A stretch of DNA of 64,000 nucleotides, from positions 62,001-126,000 of the forward strand of contig NZ_QEKH01000002.1 of NCBI RefSeq assembly GCF_003096415.1, in the 5' to 3' direction. This document shows, in pieces, positions 1 to 8,973 of the stretch (within the stretch, counting starts at the first letter, position 1; each line of letters starts with the position of its first letter). The notes beneath the pieces were generated by a model. It worked only from the letters and a program-made list of their open reading frames with translations, did not search any database and had not been told where the DNA came from. The position numbers were made by a program, and so were the translations under genes. Source of the stretch: Victivallis vadensis. Lineage in GTDB: Bacteria > Verrucomicrobiota > Lentisphaeria > Victivallales > Victivallaceae.

Positions 1-961
1 TGATCCGGTCGGCGTCCACGCCCTCGGATTTCGCGCGGAAGTTCAGCAGCAGCCGGTGGCGCATCACCGGCGGGGCCGCTTTCAGGATGTCCGCCTCGGA
101 AACGTTGAACCGCCCGTCCAGCGCCGCGAGCGCCTTGCCCGCCAGCGCGAGATACTGGCAGGCGCGCGGCCCGGCCCCCCACTTCACATATTTCTCCACG
201 AATTCAAGTTGTTCCGGCGAGCCCGGACGGCTGGCGCGGACCAGCCGCACCGCGAACTTCGCGACCGACTCCGGCACCGGAATACAGCGGATCGCATTCT
301 GGAACGCGATCAATTCGGCGGCGGTGATCGCCTTTTCCGGCTTCTGCTGCGCGGAACCGGTGGTTTCGCACATCACGCGCAGCTCCGAATCGAAATCGGG
401 GTAGTCGATCCGCAGCGAGAACATGAAGCGGTCCTGCTGCGCTTCCGGGAGCTGGTAGGTGCCCTCCTGTTCGATCGGATTCTGGGTGGCCAGCACGAAG
501 AACGGCTCCGGCAGCGGATAGACTTTGCCGTCCGCCGACACCTGCTGCTCCTCCATCGCTTCGAGCAGCGCGGACTGGGTCTTGGGCGGAGTGCGGTTGA
601 TCTCGTCGGCGAGCAGCAGCTGGGTGAAAACCGGCCCCTTGACGAATTCAAAGCGCCGCCTGCCGTCCGGCAGCTCCTCGATGATCTGGCTGCCGATGAT
701 GTCGGCGGGCATCATGTCCGGAGTGAACTGCACGCGGGTGAACTGGAGTTCGGAAGCCTCCGCCAGCGTTTTGATCAGCAGCGTCTTGGCGAGGCCGGGC
801 ACACCGGTCAGGATGCAGTGGCTGCGGCAGAGCAGCGCGAGCAGCAGCTCGTCGATCAACTGCTGCTGGCCGAAGATTTTCTTGCCGATTTCGCGCCTGA
901 GCTGTTCGAGCTTCGGCGCGATGGCCTGGATGGTCCCCCGGATGTCGGCTGATTCATTCAT
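1..961 (-). CDS. MoxR-family AAA+ ATPase (3' end outside the window)
   Basis: Reading leftwards from the ATG at 961, at least 320 codons are open and the stop lies beyond the window edge. The start has a GGGAGG ribosome site about 8 bases upstream. The protein opens MNESADIRG. It has a Walker A of MoxR form (GVPGLAKT, about residues 48-55), a Walker B with LLADEINRTPPKTQ, and a C-terminal run RHRLLLNFRAKSEGVDADR typical of the family's lid. MoxR ATPases act as chaperone-like assembly factors, usually with VWA or DUF58 proteins; such partners could lie just left of the window. It follows the transglutaminase gene by 22 bases on the same strand, so they are probably cotranscribed. The usual family length is about 330 residues, so little is missing. 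Confidence 0.93.
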   Translation of the reverse strand, partial: MNESADIRGTIQAIAPKLEQLRREIGKKIFGQQQLIDELLLALLCRSHCILTGVPGLAKTLLIKTLAEASELQFTRVQFTPDMMPADIIGSQIIEELPDGRRRFEFVKGPVFTQLLLADEINRTPPKTQSALLEAMEEQQVSADGKVYPLPEPFFVLATQNPIEQEGTYQLPEAQQDRFMFSLRIDYPDFDSELRVMCETTGSAQQKPEKAITAAELIAFQNAIRCIPVPESVAKFAVRLVRASRPGSPEQLEFVEKYVKWGAGPRACQYLALAGKALAALDGRFNVSEADILKAAPPVMRHRLLLNFRAKSEGVDADRI

Positions 962-983
962 CTCCCGTCCTCCCTTGTTTTTT

Positions 984-3428
984 CTATCGAAATTGAGCGG
1001 TAATTGCCTGATCTGAACGCAGCGCCTTCAGCAGCAGCCTGCGTACCGCCGGATAGTCGGCGGGGGCGACCTCTCCGGCGGAAAACCGGATGACCATATC
1101 TGTTTTATAGCGGCCGTTCTCCCCGGCGGAGCGGGTCACTTCGACCGTCAGCGGCCCGGCGCTCTCTTTCCAATCGGCGGCCTGTTCCAGTTTGCCGTAT
1201 CCCTGAATGGAAACGGTCCGCCGGAAAGTGAAAGGCTGGCCGTCGTTCAGCGCGACCGGCAGGCTCCGGGCGGGCAGCGCGAAGGGCTTCCACAGGAAGC
1301 CGGGCAGCAGCACGGCGGGCGGCGTTCCGGCCGGTTCCAGTGTGCCGGAGGTGTCCGCGCCGCCGAGCCGGAAGGTTTTCAAACCGGCGCCGGGGATCAG
1401 CTCCGCCAGCTCCGATTGCAGCAGATAGCCGAGCTGTTCGGCCGGTTTGAGCTTGAAGGCGTGCCGCTCGCGGTATTTGAAGATGCCCTGCGCATTGAAT
1501 GTGAACTGCCCGTCCCTGCCTCGTTCAAAGATGAAATTCTGGGTCAGTTGATTGGCCTCGGGGCGGCCCGGCTTCACGGTGCGGAAGGCTCCGCCCGCCG
1601 GAGTCAGCACCAGCGCCGGGCGGTTTACATCCCCCGGCGGCAGGGTCGGGAACGGGGTTTCGGTGTCGGTCGCGTCGAGCCACAGCCCCTCCGGGAAGCC
1701 CTCCAGCTCCGGGAAGTACGCAAGCATGTGGTTGAACTGCCACGACGGGAAATTCGGGTCCGCCGCCCCGGCGCGGTTCAGCAGCGCGGTATATCCCTCG
1801 ATGCCGAGCTTCCCTGCCAGCGCGACCAGCAGCGTCGCCTTGTCCTTGCAGTCGCCGTAGCCGGATTCGATCACCTGCCCGGGCAGGCGGGGACGCAATC
1901 CCCGGATGCCGATCGGCGTGGTGTCGTAGCGCAGTGCATTCACATAGTCGTAGAGTTTTTCGAGCTTTTCCGCATTGGAGTTCGCCCCCTGCGCCAGCCG
2001 GACGGCGAGCTGCTCCACGTCGCTCCCGGCGATGTCGGAGCCTTCGATCAGCTTCGCGTACCAGTCGGTGAACTCCTGCCACTCCTTCAACGCCGACATC
2101 CGCAGATAGGGGTGGAAAAGCCGGTCGGCGGGAAGCCACGGCACCGGAACGTAGCCGGGGAGTTTGGCGAATTCCAGCACATAGGCGCGGTTGTACGGCC
2201 CCGTCTCCTCCCTGAATTGCGGGACGGCGGGCAGATTGCCGTATTTGAAATTCAGCCGCAGCGCCTTGGGAACGCTTAAAGTGAGTTTCAACTTCTGCTG
2301 CGGATAGTTGAGTGCGAGCGTGAGCAGCCTGCTGAAGGCCCCGAGTCCGTTTCCGGCCCGGTAACGGCGGCGGTACGCGTACTCGATCCGGCTGCCCGGC
2401 TCCAGCCCGGAGAAGCGGACCGAGCCGGTCGCTTTCGCGATTTCACCGTCGTTCACCTTGCCGGTTTTATCCAGGCTGCGGGCGGTGAGCACCTCGAATT
2501 CCGTGCTGCCCGCGCGCGGCAGATAGAGCACTGTGAACTGCCGCGCCGCATCGGGGGTGTTCAGCTCGATCACATTGCGTTCGGTTTCGGTGACGGTGCC
2601 GTTGGGGTCGAAGATCAGCTCCACCTCCCGCTCCCGGCTGAAATAGGGGACGCCGGGCAGGGGCGCGGCCTGCTTCCCGGCGGCGGCCCGGAACGAATCG
2701 GGTCTGGCCCGGCGGGCCGGAAGCTCGGCGTCGGTCAGCGCGGTGAATGGATAGGCGTCCGCCTTGTTTCCGGCGGTGATGCGCGGGGATTCGGCCTGAT
2801 AGAGGCCGGCCTGTCTGGCGGCCGCGCTGTTTTCCAACGCCGCCTGCCGGACGGGGTCGAGCCAGCCCTCTCCGGGCACGGAGAGCTTTTTGAGCAGGAA
2901 GTCGGGCAGTTTCGGCGGGTTGCTCTCTCCTTCGGCGGAGGCGGAGGCGATCACGGTGCGCTCCGGCTTCTTCAGCGCCTCCTGCAGCTCGTAGCTGTAC
3001 GGCGTGAACACGAAAACCAGCTGTTCACCGGAAATGCGGTCGAGCCTGCGGGCCAGCTCCGTGATGTTCAACACTCCTTTGGGCAGCTTGAGCCACTGGG
3101 TGAGCCGCCCGGACTGGGCATGGCCGAACAGGAAGACCCACAGCCGGTCGGAAGGTCCCTGCGCCGCGGCGATTTTATCCAGTTCCGCCAGCACCGCCTG
3201 CCGGTCGTAGGGAGAAGCCTCCGTGAAAACACGGATCGCCTCTTTCCCGAACCCGAGCCGGGGCAGTCCGGCTTCGAGCTGCCGCCGGTATGTGTCGAAT
3301 TTGCGGAACATCGCCTCGTCGCCCGCCTTGGCGAACAGCAAAAGCGCGTGGTCTGCGGCGGCAAGATACGCCGTCACTCCCGACAGCAGCAGTGCGGTCA
3401 GGAGCCGTGAAATTCCCCGTTTCCCCAT
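984..3428 (-). CDS. Secreted DUF3857/transglutaminase-like protein with caspase-like N-terminus
   Basis: 814 residues. An N-terminal signal-like segment (about residues 8-25, SRLLTALLLSGVTAYLAAA) suggests export. Residues about 27-170 look like a caspase-type alpha/beta domain: a strand ending in FLFGHAQSG (H103) and a later ASASAEGESN segment. The place where a catalytic Cys would be expected reads FVFTPYSY, so this part is probably inactive. The middle (about 260-440) fits DUF3857. The C-terminal half is a transglutaminase core with an apparently intact triad: C527 (YGDCKDK), H567 (FNHML) and D585 (WLDATD). Such proteins are periplasmic or envelope-associated with unknown substrates. It lies 48 bases after murE and 22 bases before moxR on the same strand, which suggests a wall or envelope role. 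The caspase assignment is inferred by eye. Confidence 0.85.
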   Translation of the reverse strand: MGKRGISRLLTALLLSGVTAYLAAADHALLLFAKAGDEAMFRKFDTYRRQLEAGLPRLGFGKEAIRVFTEASPYDRQAVLAELDKIAAAQGPSDRLWVFLFGHAQSGRLTQWLKLPKGVLNITELARRLDRISGEQLVFVFTPYSYELQEALKKPERTVIASASAEGESNPPKLPDFLLKKLSVPGEGWLDPVRQAALENSAAARQAGLYQAESPRITAGNKADAYPFTALTDAELPARRARPDSFRAAAGKQAAPLPGVPYFSREREVELIFDPNGTVTETERNVIELNTPDAARQFTVLYLPRAGSTEFEVLTARSLDKTGKVNDGEIAKATGSVRFSGLEPGSRIEYAYRRRYRAGNGLGAFSRLLTLALNYPQQKLKLTLSVPKALRLNFKYGNLPAVPQFREETGPYNRAYVLEFAKLPGYVPVPWLPADRLFHPYLRMSALKEWQEFTDWYAKLIEGSDIAGSDVEQLAVRLAQGANSNAEKLEKLYDYVNALRYDTTPIGIRGLRPRLPGQVIESGYGDCKDKATLLVALAGKLGIEGYTALLNRAGAADPNFPSWQFNHMLAYFPELEGFPEGLWLDATDTETPFPTLPPGDVNRPALVLTPAGGAFRTVKPGRPEANQLTQNFIFERGRDGQFTFNAQGIFKYRERHAFKLKPAEQLGYLLQSELAELIPGAGLKTFRLGGADTSGTLEPAGTPPAVLLPGFLWKPFALPARSLPVALNDGQPFTFRRTVSIQGYGKLEQAADWKESAGPLTVEVTRSAGENGRYKTDMVIRFSAGEVAPADYPAVRRLLLKALRSDQAITAQFR

Positions 3429-3476
3429 GTAGAAGCCTCCATCTCCCCCCGGAAGGTCGGCCCCGTTCCGTTCCGG

Positions 3477-4952
3477 CTATTTTCTGGCCGGATCGGAGAT
3501 CAGGGTCTTGATCAGTTTGCGATCGTCCAGACTGCGCCGGACGCCCTGTATTTCCTGATAATTCTCGTGTCCCTTGCCGGCGATCAGCACCACGTCTCCC
3601 GGACGCGCGACTGCCACCGCCCGGCGGAGCGCCTGCGCCCGGTCCGGCTCCGTTTCAAAGCTGGTTCCGGCCGGGATGCCGGCGGCGATTTCATCGATGA
3701 TTTTCTGCGGCTCCTCGGAGCGCGGATTGTCGCTGGTCAGGATCAGGTGGTCGGCGTACTGCGCGGCGGCTTTTCCCATGCGCGGCCGCTTGGAACGGTC
3801 GCGGTCGCCGCCGGCGCCGAACACCGCGATCAGCTTGCCTTTCGTGATTTTGCGCAGGATTTCAAGCACGTTTTTAAGTGCGTCGTCGGTGTGCGCGTAG
3901 TCGACGTAAAAGACCGGCCCCTCCGGGGAGGCGCGGAAAGGTTCGAGCCGCCCCGGCACCCGGATCGGGCGATTGAGCGCATGGCTGATCGCCTCCGGCT
4001 TGAGTCCGTAATCGAGCGCCGCGAGAATCGCTCCGGTCAGGTTGTGGATGTTATGCGTGCCGATCAGGTTGGTGGCGACGTCGAACGCCTGCTCCTCGCC
4101 GGTCAGGCGGAATTTCGAGCCTTCCGCGCCGAGTTCGACGTCGGAGATCACCCAGTCCGCCGCCGGGGTCATGCCGAAAGTGACCTGCTGGCGGCCCGAG
4201 ATGTCCCGCGCCAGCCGTTTGCCGAATTCGTCGTCGATGTTGATCACCGCGGTGCCGTCCAGTCCGAGCAGCCGGGTGAAGAAGAGCTTCTTGGCCTGAT
4301 AGTAGTGCTCCATGTCGCCGTGGTAGTCGAGGTGGTCGCCGGTGAGGTTCGTGAAGATCGCGGTGCGGAACCGCGCGCCGTTGATCCGCCCCTGCTGCAA
4401 AGCGTGGCTGGAAAGCTCCATCGCAGCGGCCCGCATGCCGTTCCTGCGCATCGTGGCCAGCAGCGGAAAGAGGATTCCGGCTTCGGGCGTGGTGTGCGTG
4501 GCGGGCGCGGTGATCTTGCCGTCGCGGTATTCGACCGTCGAAATCAGCCCGCACGGTTCGCCCGCGTTGCGGAAAATGTGTTCGACCAGAAAGGCGGTGG
4601 TGGTTTTGCCGTTGGTTCCGGTGACGCCGATCAGTTTCACGTATTCATCGGGGCAGTCGCAGAACTCCCGCACCAGCCGCGCGTAGGCCCGCGACGAGTC
4701 GGTGACCCGGATGTAGGTCGGCTTTTCCAGATAGTCGGTGAGTTCGCGCTCATGCACGATCACCTGCGCTCCGGCGGCGGCCGCCTTGGTGATGAAGTCG
4801 TGCCCGTCATATACCGCGCCGGGAATCGCGACGAAGATATCGCCGGGCAGCACCTTGCGCGAATCGTTCCGGACCTGCCCGCGGGTGTGGCCCTCCAGGC
4901 CGTGGCGGGAAATGAACAGCTCGCCGAGCGTTTTTTCAAATGATGTGATCAT
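3477..4952 (-). CDS. murE: UDP-N-acetylmuramoyl-tripeptide synthetase (MurE)
   Basis: 491 residues, the usual MurE length. This cytoplasmic Mur ligase adds the third amino acid to UDP-MurNAc-L-Ala-D-Glu, using ATP. The ATP-binding loop GTNGKTT is at residues 112-118. The motif DNPR (in TSDNPRSEEP, near residue 410) is the signature of enzymes that add meso-diaminopimelate, so the wall is predicted to be of the DAP type. An IFTNLTGDHLDYHG segment gives the Mur-ligase central-domain motif. The ATG at 4952 follows an AGGAGG-like site in the 18-base gap after murF, which supports cotranscription with murF. Confidence 0.97.
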   Translation of the reverse strand: MITSFEKTLGELFISRHGLEGHTRGQVRNDSRKVLPGDIFVAIPGAVYDGHDFITKAAAAGAQVIVHERELTDYLEKPTYIRVTDSSRAYARLVREFCDCPDEYVKLIGVTGTNGKTTTAFLVEHIFRNAGEPCGLISTVEYRDGKITAPATHTTPEAGILFPLLATMRRNGMRAAAMELSSHALQQGRINGARFRTAIFTNLTGDHLDYHGDMEHYYQAKKLFFTRLLGLDGTAVINIDDEFGKRLARDISGRQQVTFGMTPAADWVISDVELGAEGSKFRLTGEEQAFDVATNLIGTHNIHNLTGAILAALDYGLKPEAISHALNRPIRVPGRLEPFRASPEGPVFYVDYAHTDDALKNVLEILRKITKGKLIAVFGAGGDRDRSKRPRMGKAAAQYADHLILTSDNPRSEEPQKIIDEIAAGIPAGTSFETEPDRAQALRRAVAVARPGDVVLIAGKGHENYQEIQGVRRSLDDRKLIKTLISDPARK

Positions 4953-4970
4953 ATTTTTCTCCTCCTCTGA

Positions 4971-6350
4971 TTACCTCGCCGCCTCCGGCAGTGCGAGCTC
5001 GACCGCGATGCCGCGGGAGCCCTTCGCAAAGACGAGATCGCCGTCACGGACAAGTTTTGCAAGCGTCTCCCCGACTTCTTCCGAACGGTCGAAGCGGAGC
5101 GCTCCGGGACATTCACCGAAAGCGCGGCCGACGGTCAGCAGCCGGACTCCCGGAAAGGTCTGCAGCGCGTTTTCCACCAGCGCACGGTGTTCGGCGGCTT
5201 CGCTGCCGCCAAGCTCGCGCATTTCGCCGAGCACCAGCACCAGCCGGGCCGGATCGGCGAACTCTGCAAGATTGGCCAGCGCCGCGCGCATGCTGCCCGG
5301 ATTGGCGTTGTAGGCGTCGTTCACATAGGTGACGCCGTCGAGCCGGGTCACTTTGGAACGCATTCCCGGCAGCCGGGCATGCACGGCCCCGGCGGCGATC
5401 GTTTCGGGCGGGATGCCGATCGCGACGGCGAGAGCGGCGGCGGCGGCGGCGTTCCGCGCCTGATGACGCCCGGTCAGCGCCCACTCCAGTGTAAAGCGTT
5501 CCCCGGTGCGGAATGAAAGCTCGAACCGGCTCCCTTCCAGTGTGCCGCCGAGATAACGCGCGGCGGCGTCGCATCGGGAAACATCCTCGCCGAACCGGAA
5601 TACGCGGTAGGATTCTGCCGCCGTTTCGAGCACCTCGACCGCCGGACCGTCGGCGGGGATCACCGCCGCGCCGCTCTCCGGCAGGCCGCAGAAAATATGG
5701 GACTTCTCACGCGCCACCCCTTCGAGGCTGCCGAGGAATTCCAGATGGCAGGGGGCGATGGAGTTGACCAGCGAAGCGAGCGGCTCCGCCATCCGGCTCA
5801 GCGGCTCGATTTCGCCGTGGTGGTTGGTGCCCATCTCGATCACCGCGTACCGGTGGCGGCTGTTGAGCCGCAGCAGGTTCTGCGGTACGCCGATCTGGTT
5901 GTTGGTGTTCCCCTCGGTGTAGAGCACCGCCTCCGGAGATGACGCCGCCGTCAGGATTGCGCGGACGATCTCCTTGACGCTGGTCTTGCCGACGCTGCCG
6001 GTGACCGCGACGAGCTTCAGCTCCGGGAACCGGCGGCGGTGAAAATTGGCGATTTTCTGGTAAGCGGCCAGGGTGTCATCGACTTCCAGCACCGGAACCG
6101 GACACGGTTCCGGCAGTTTCTCCGCCCGGTCGCGGCGGATGCAGAGCCCCCCGGCTCCGGCGGCGACCGCCTGGGCGAGATAATCGTGCGCATCGAACTT
6201 TTCACCGGGAAGAGCAAGGAATAACCGCCCTTCACCGGCGACGCGGGTGTCGGTGTAGACCGCAACGGCCTCCGCCGGCAGCCGGCCGTCCCGCCAGCTG
6301 CCGCGGGTTGCTTCGGCCAGCTCTTTTCCGGTGAAAGTCGGGTTCTTCAT
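4971..6350 (-). CDS. murF: UDP-N-acetylmuramoyl-tripeptide--D-alanyl-D-alanine ligase (MurF)
   Basis: 459 residues from the ATG at 6350 (MKNPTFTGKEL). It joins D-Ala-D-Ala to the UDP-MurNAc tripeptide in the cytoplasm. The P-loop reads VTGSVGKTSVKE, followed by TNNQIGVPQNLLR and VNDAYNANPGSM, all MurF hallmarks. An in-frame TTG at 6368 overlaps the stop of the upstream lipoprotein gene. I prefer the ATG because the conserved N-terminus begins there, although the ribosome site (GAGGCGG about 11 bases upstream) is modest. It is the second gene of the murF-murE-transglutaminase-moxR run. Confidence 0.96.
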   Translation of the reverse strand: MKNPTFTGKELAEATRGSWRDGRLPAEAVAVYTDTRVAGEGRLFLALPGEKFDAHDYLAQAVAAGAGGLCIRRDRAEKLPEPCPVPVLEVDDTLAAYQKIANFHRRRFPELKLVAVTGSVGKTSVKEIVRAILTAASSPEAVLYTEGNTNNQIGVPQNLLRLNSRHRYAVIEMGTNHHGEIEPLSRMAEPLASLVNSIAPCHLEFLGSLEGVAREKSHIFCGLPESGAAVIPADGPAVEVLETAAESYRVFRFGEDVSRCDAAARYLGGTLEGSRFELSFRTGERFTLEWALTGRHQARNAAAAAALAVAIGIPPETIAAGAVHARLPGMRSKVTRLDGVTYVNDAYNANPGSMRAALANLAEFADPARLVLVLGEMRELGGSEAAEHRALVENALQTFPGVRLLTVGRAFGECPGALRFDRSEEVGETLAKLVRDGDLVFAKGSRGIAVELALPEAAR

Positions 6351-6364
6351 GGATGCAGGCCGCC

Positions 6365-6946
6365 TCAATCGTTGATGTTCCAGACATTCCGGACCTTGTC
6401 GCCGCGGAAGATCACGCGCACGGTTTCGGTGGGCGTCAGCCAGTAGAGCCAGGTGTCGAGGCGCGGATTCGGGGTGCGGATCGCCGGAGGCGGCCCGTAG
6501 GCGAGCAGCACGTCGCGGCGGTTCATGCCGGCGACGACCTCGCCGCGCCGGATGCGTTCGAGCGTCTTGGGCGGAATGTCTTTCAACAGTTCATCCGGCG
6601 GCGTGGTGGTGAAGGTGTAGCCGATGAAGTCCCGCATCGTGCAGAGCCGGGTGCCGGAGTCGAATTTGATCACGTAATTGTGCCCCGCCGTGTCCTTGAA
6701 GCGGATCGCGCCGAAACTGCCGGTTCCGACCGGCTCGATTTCGGTGCCGACCGGGATGAAACTGCCCTGCTGGATGTTCAGGCAGCTGATCTCCTCCGGG
6801 TCGGTGTACCAGATGTTGTATTGGGTATAGATTTTCTGGCCGACTCCCTGCTGGAGCGCCTCCGAAAACACCACCGGGTCGGCGCAGCCCGCACCGACCA
6901 GAACTCCAATTGCGGACATCAGCAAAGCCAACAGGCGAAAACGCAT
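6365..6946 (-). CDS. Putative lipoprotein with SmpA/OmlA (BamE-like) C-terminal domain
   Basis: 193 residues. The N-terminus is a lipoprotein signal ending in a lipobox (VGAGC, Cys 21), so the mature protein is predicted to be lipid-anchored. The C-terminal 60 residues contain GMNRRDVLLAYGPPP, then WLYW and VIFRGDKVRNVW. That is the pattern of BamE/SmpA folds (a 'G(M/L)..eeV...lGpP' helix followed by two strands). The central part (about 30-120) is not recognised. BamE itself belongs to the outer-membrane beta-barrel assembly complex, but this protein is longer than typical BamE (about 110 residues), so a direct equivalence is not claimed. It is the first gene of the mur operon; a promoter lies at 6990-7018. 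Confidence 0.75.
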   Translation of the reverse strand: MRFRLLALLMSAIGVLVGAGCADPVVFSEALQQGVGQKIYTQYNIWYTDPEEISCLNIQQGSFIPVGTEIEPVGTGSFGAIRFKDTAGHNYVIKFDSGTRLCTMRDFIGYTFTTTPPDELLKDIPPKTLERIRRGEVVAGMNRRDVLLAYGPPPAIRTPNPRLDTWLYWLTPTETVRVIFRGDKVRNVWNIND

Positions 6947-6989
6947 CGTAAAATCCCCTTCCCGAAAAATATTGAACAGTAACCTTTAT

Positions 6990-7018
6990 AATCTATAATC
7001 CCGAAGCGGTTTTCGCAA
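6990..7018 (-). promoter_or_regulatory. Promoter of the lipoprotein-mur-moxR operon
   Basis: On the minus strand, TTGCGA (7013-7018) is followed after 17 bases by TAGATT (6990-6995), about 40 bases before the lipoprotein ATG. The stretch is AT-rich compared with its surroundings and is the only plausible promoter between the terminator at 7029-7055 and the gene. Confidence 0.55.
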
Positions 7019-7028
7019 GTGTCCGCAT

Positions 7029-7055
7029 GAAAAAAGCGGACGGTTTTCCGCCCGC
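7029..7055 (-). terminator. Intrinsic terminator of the Lrp-like gene
   Basis: On the minus strand, an 8-bp stem (arms 7048-7055 and 7036-7043, one G-T pair, AAAA loop) is followed by six T residues (complement of 7030-7035). It starts about 20 bases after the Lrp-like stop and separates that gene from the mur operon. Confidence 0.9.
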
Positions 7056-7074
7056 TTTTCCTCCAACTGTTTTT

Positions 7075-7350
7075 CTATTTGCCCAGAAACACCTTTTCGA
7101 GGTCCACTTTGGCATAGGAATTCAGCGTGACCATGGTCTTGGTGTGGATGATCCCGCGGATGTCGTGGGTCATTTTCGTGGCGATGATGTCGGCGAGTTC
7201 GACGTTGTTGTTGACGCGGATCATCACGACCAGGTCGTATTCCCCGGCGACCGCGTACACCTCCGAAACGCCTTCGATCTTCATCAGGTCTTCGATCACG
7301 GTGCGAATCATCGCACGCTCCACATTGACCAATACAATGCCGGTAACCAT
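7075..7350 (-). CDS. Stand-alone Lrp/AsnC ligand-binding (RAM) domain protein
   Basis: 91 residues that match only the effector-binding/oligomerisation half of Lrp/AsnC regulators (VYAVAGEYDLVVMIRV, then IRGIIHTKTMVTL). There is no room for a helix-turn-helix. Such single-domain proteins are known in several phyla and may bind amino acids or modify full-length Lrp proteins; the role here is unknown. The start ATG has AAGGAGG 10 bases upstream. Its own promoter (7415-7442) and strong terminator make it a monocistronic unit. Confidence 0.9.
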   Translation of the reverse strand: MVTGIVLVNVERAMIRTVIEDLMKIEGVSEVYAVAGEYDLVVMIRVNNNVELADIIATKMTHDIRGIIHTKTMVTLNSYAKVDLEKVFLGK

Positions 7351-7414
7351 TTTGATCCATCCTCCTTATGCGTCAGTCGTTGCCGTTTCCGGGGAAAGCA
7401 TCCCCGCCGATTAC

Positions 7415-7442
7415 AGTATAACCGGACATCGCCGGAATGCAA
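7415..7442 (-). promoter_or_regulatory. Promoter of the Lrp-like gene
   Basis: On the minus strand, TTGCAT (7437-7442), a 16-base spacer, then TATACT (7415-7420), leaving a leader of about 58 bases before the ATG at 7350. Confidence 0.6.
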
Positions 7443-7488
7443 ATTGTTTTTTCAGGAATTCCGAAAAAAATCTCCGCTTTCCCGGCGG

Positions 7489-8793
7489 TCACGCCTTGAG
7501 TTCGCGGGTGCGGAAGCCGTACAGCGCGACCACCGCGAAACAGATCAGCGGCAGCACGAACGACAAATTCACGGCGGGCATGCCGAACAGTTCGCCCCGG
7601 TCGATGATCGCCGCCTGCAGCGGGGGCAGCACCGACCCGCCGAGAATGGCCATGATCAGTCCCGCCGCCCCGAACTTCGCGTCATCCCCGAGTCCTTCGA
7701 GCGCGATGCCGTAGATGGTCGGGAACATCAGCGACATGCAGCCCGAAGTCGCGACCAGACAGTACATGCCGAGAATATTCCGGAACAGGATGGTTCCGAC
7801 TGTGAAGGCCCCTCCGGCGACCGCGAGAATCAGCAGCAGTTTGCCCGGATTCAGATAACGCAGCAGGAAGGTGCAGATGAAGCGGCTGAAGCAGAAGATC
7901 ACCATCGCGAGGATGTTGTATTTCTGCGACAGCACCTCGGCGGCCTTTTCGTCCATGCCCTGCGACATGAAAAGGCGCGTGCCGTACTGGATGATGAAGG
8001 TCCAGCACATGATCTGCACTCCGATGTAAAAGAACTGCGCGACCACGCCTTCGCGATAGCGTGGAATGGAGAAGATGCGTTTCAGGGTCGGCACGAGGTT
8101 GATGGTGTGGGACTGGTCGTGGCTGGTCGGCATCTTCGTGAATCTGATCAGCAGGAACATCGCGAAAATCACCAGCCCGATCAGCAGATAGGGGCCGATC
8201 AGGATCGACAGGTCGGAGTCGCGGACCGCCGCGAACTCCGCGTCGGTGAGCGCCTTGCGCCCGGCGGTGTCCAGCGGGTTCAGCCGGGCCTGGATGAAGG
8301 TCATCGCGACATACATGCCGAGCAGCGAGCCCATCGGGTTGAAGGACTGCGCGAGGTTCAGCCGCCGGGTGGCGGTCTCCTCCGGCCCCATCGACAGGAT
8401 GTACGGGTTGGCGCTGGTTTCAAGGAAGGATAGCCCGCAGGTCAGTATGAAGTACGCCAGCAGAAAGGGATAGTAAGCGCCGGTCATCTTCGCCGGGTAA
8501 AAGAGCAGCGCGCCGAACGCGTACAGGCCCAGTCCGAGCAGGATGCCCGCTTTATAGGAAAATTTGCGGATGAACATCGCCGCGGGCAGCGCCATCGCGA
8601 AATAGCCGCCGTAAAAAGCGACCTGGACCAGGGCGCCGTCGGTCACGCTGGTCCGGAAAATCTTGGAGAACGCCTTCACCATCGGGTTGGTGATATCGTT
8701 GGCGAAGCCCCACAGCGCAAAACACGCGGTGATCAGGATGAACGGAACCAGATAGCTGACTCCATCCTTGCTCAACAGTGATTTCTTCTCCAT
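7489..8793 (-). CDS. FucP-type MFS sugar:proton symporter
   Basis: 434 residues from the ATG at 8793 (MEKKSLLSKDG), chosen because GGGAGG lies 6-7 bases upstream. About 12 hydrophobic segments are visible. The start VPFILITACFALWGFANDITNPMV and the later SFLETSANPYI and LNLAQSFNPMGS stretches are characteristic of the FucP branch (L-fucose, glucose/galactose and related sugars), inner-membrane proton symporters. The actual sugar cannot be told from sequence. It is divergent from the LacI-type regulator at 9025 and shares a compact promoter/operator region with it, so regulation by that repressor is likely. Confidence 0.9.
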   Translation of the reverse strand: MEKKSLLSKDGVSYLVPFILITACFALWGFANDITNPMVKAFSKIFRTSVTDGALVQVAFYGGYFAMALPAAMFIRKFSYKAGILLGLGLYAFGALLFYPAKMTGAYYPFLLAYFILTCGLSFLETSANPYILSMGPEETATRRLNLAQSFNPMGSLLGMYVAMTFIQARLNPLDTAGRKALTDAEFAAVRDSDLSILIGPYLLIGLVIFAMFLLIRFTKMPTSHDQSHTINLVPTLKRIFSIPRYREGVVAQFFYIGVQIMCWTFIIQYGTRLFMSQGMDEKAAEVLSQKYNILAMVIFCFSRFICTFLLRYLNPGKLLLILAVAGGAFTVGTILFRNILGMYCLVATSGCMSLMFPTIYGIALEGLGDDAKFGAAGLIMAILGGSVLPPLQAAIIDRGELFGMPAVNLSFVLPLICFAVVALYGFRTRELKA

Positions 8794-8844
8794 ATCATCC
8801 TCCCTGATTTCGGTGAACCGGCAATTTCTCCAACTTCTGTCGGC

Positions 8845-8873
8845 AATATAATTGTACAACGCTTTTTTGTCAA
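8845..8873 (-). promoter_or_regulatory. Promoter of the FucP-type transporter gene
   Basis: On the minus strand, a consensus TTGACA (8868-8873), 17-base spacer and TATATT (8845-8850). The spacer holds the 8-bp palindrome TTGTACAA (8852-8859), a possible but weak operator half. Confidence 0.8.
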
Positions 8874-8941
8874 GCGGTGAGCGTGACGGCGCTGTCTGAA
8901 ACGCAGTCCGGCAGAAAAATACATTTTTTTCGTTTTCGCTC

Positions 8942-8970
8942 TTGACATTTTACGGGATTTGATCTATAAT
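8942..8970 (+). promoter_or_regulatory. Promoter of the LacI-type regulator gene
   Basis: TTGACA (8942-8947), 17-base spacer and TATAAT (8965-8970) match the sigma-70 consensus exactly. Transcription should start near 8977, which rules out in-frame starts upstream of that point for the regulator. Confidence 0.85.
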
Positions 8971-8973
8971 ATT

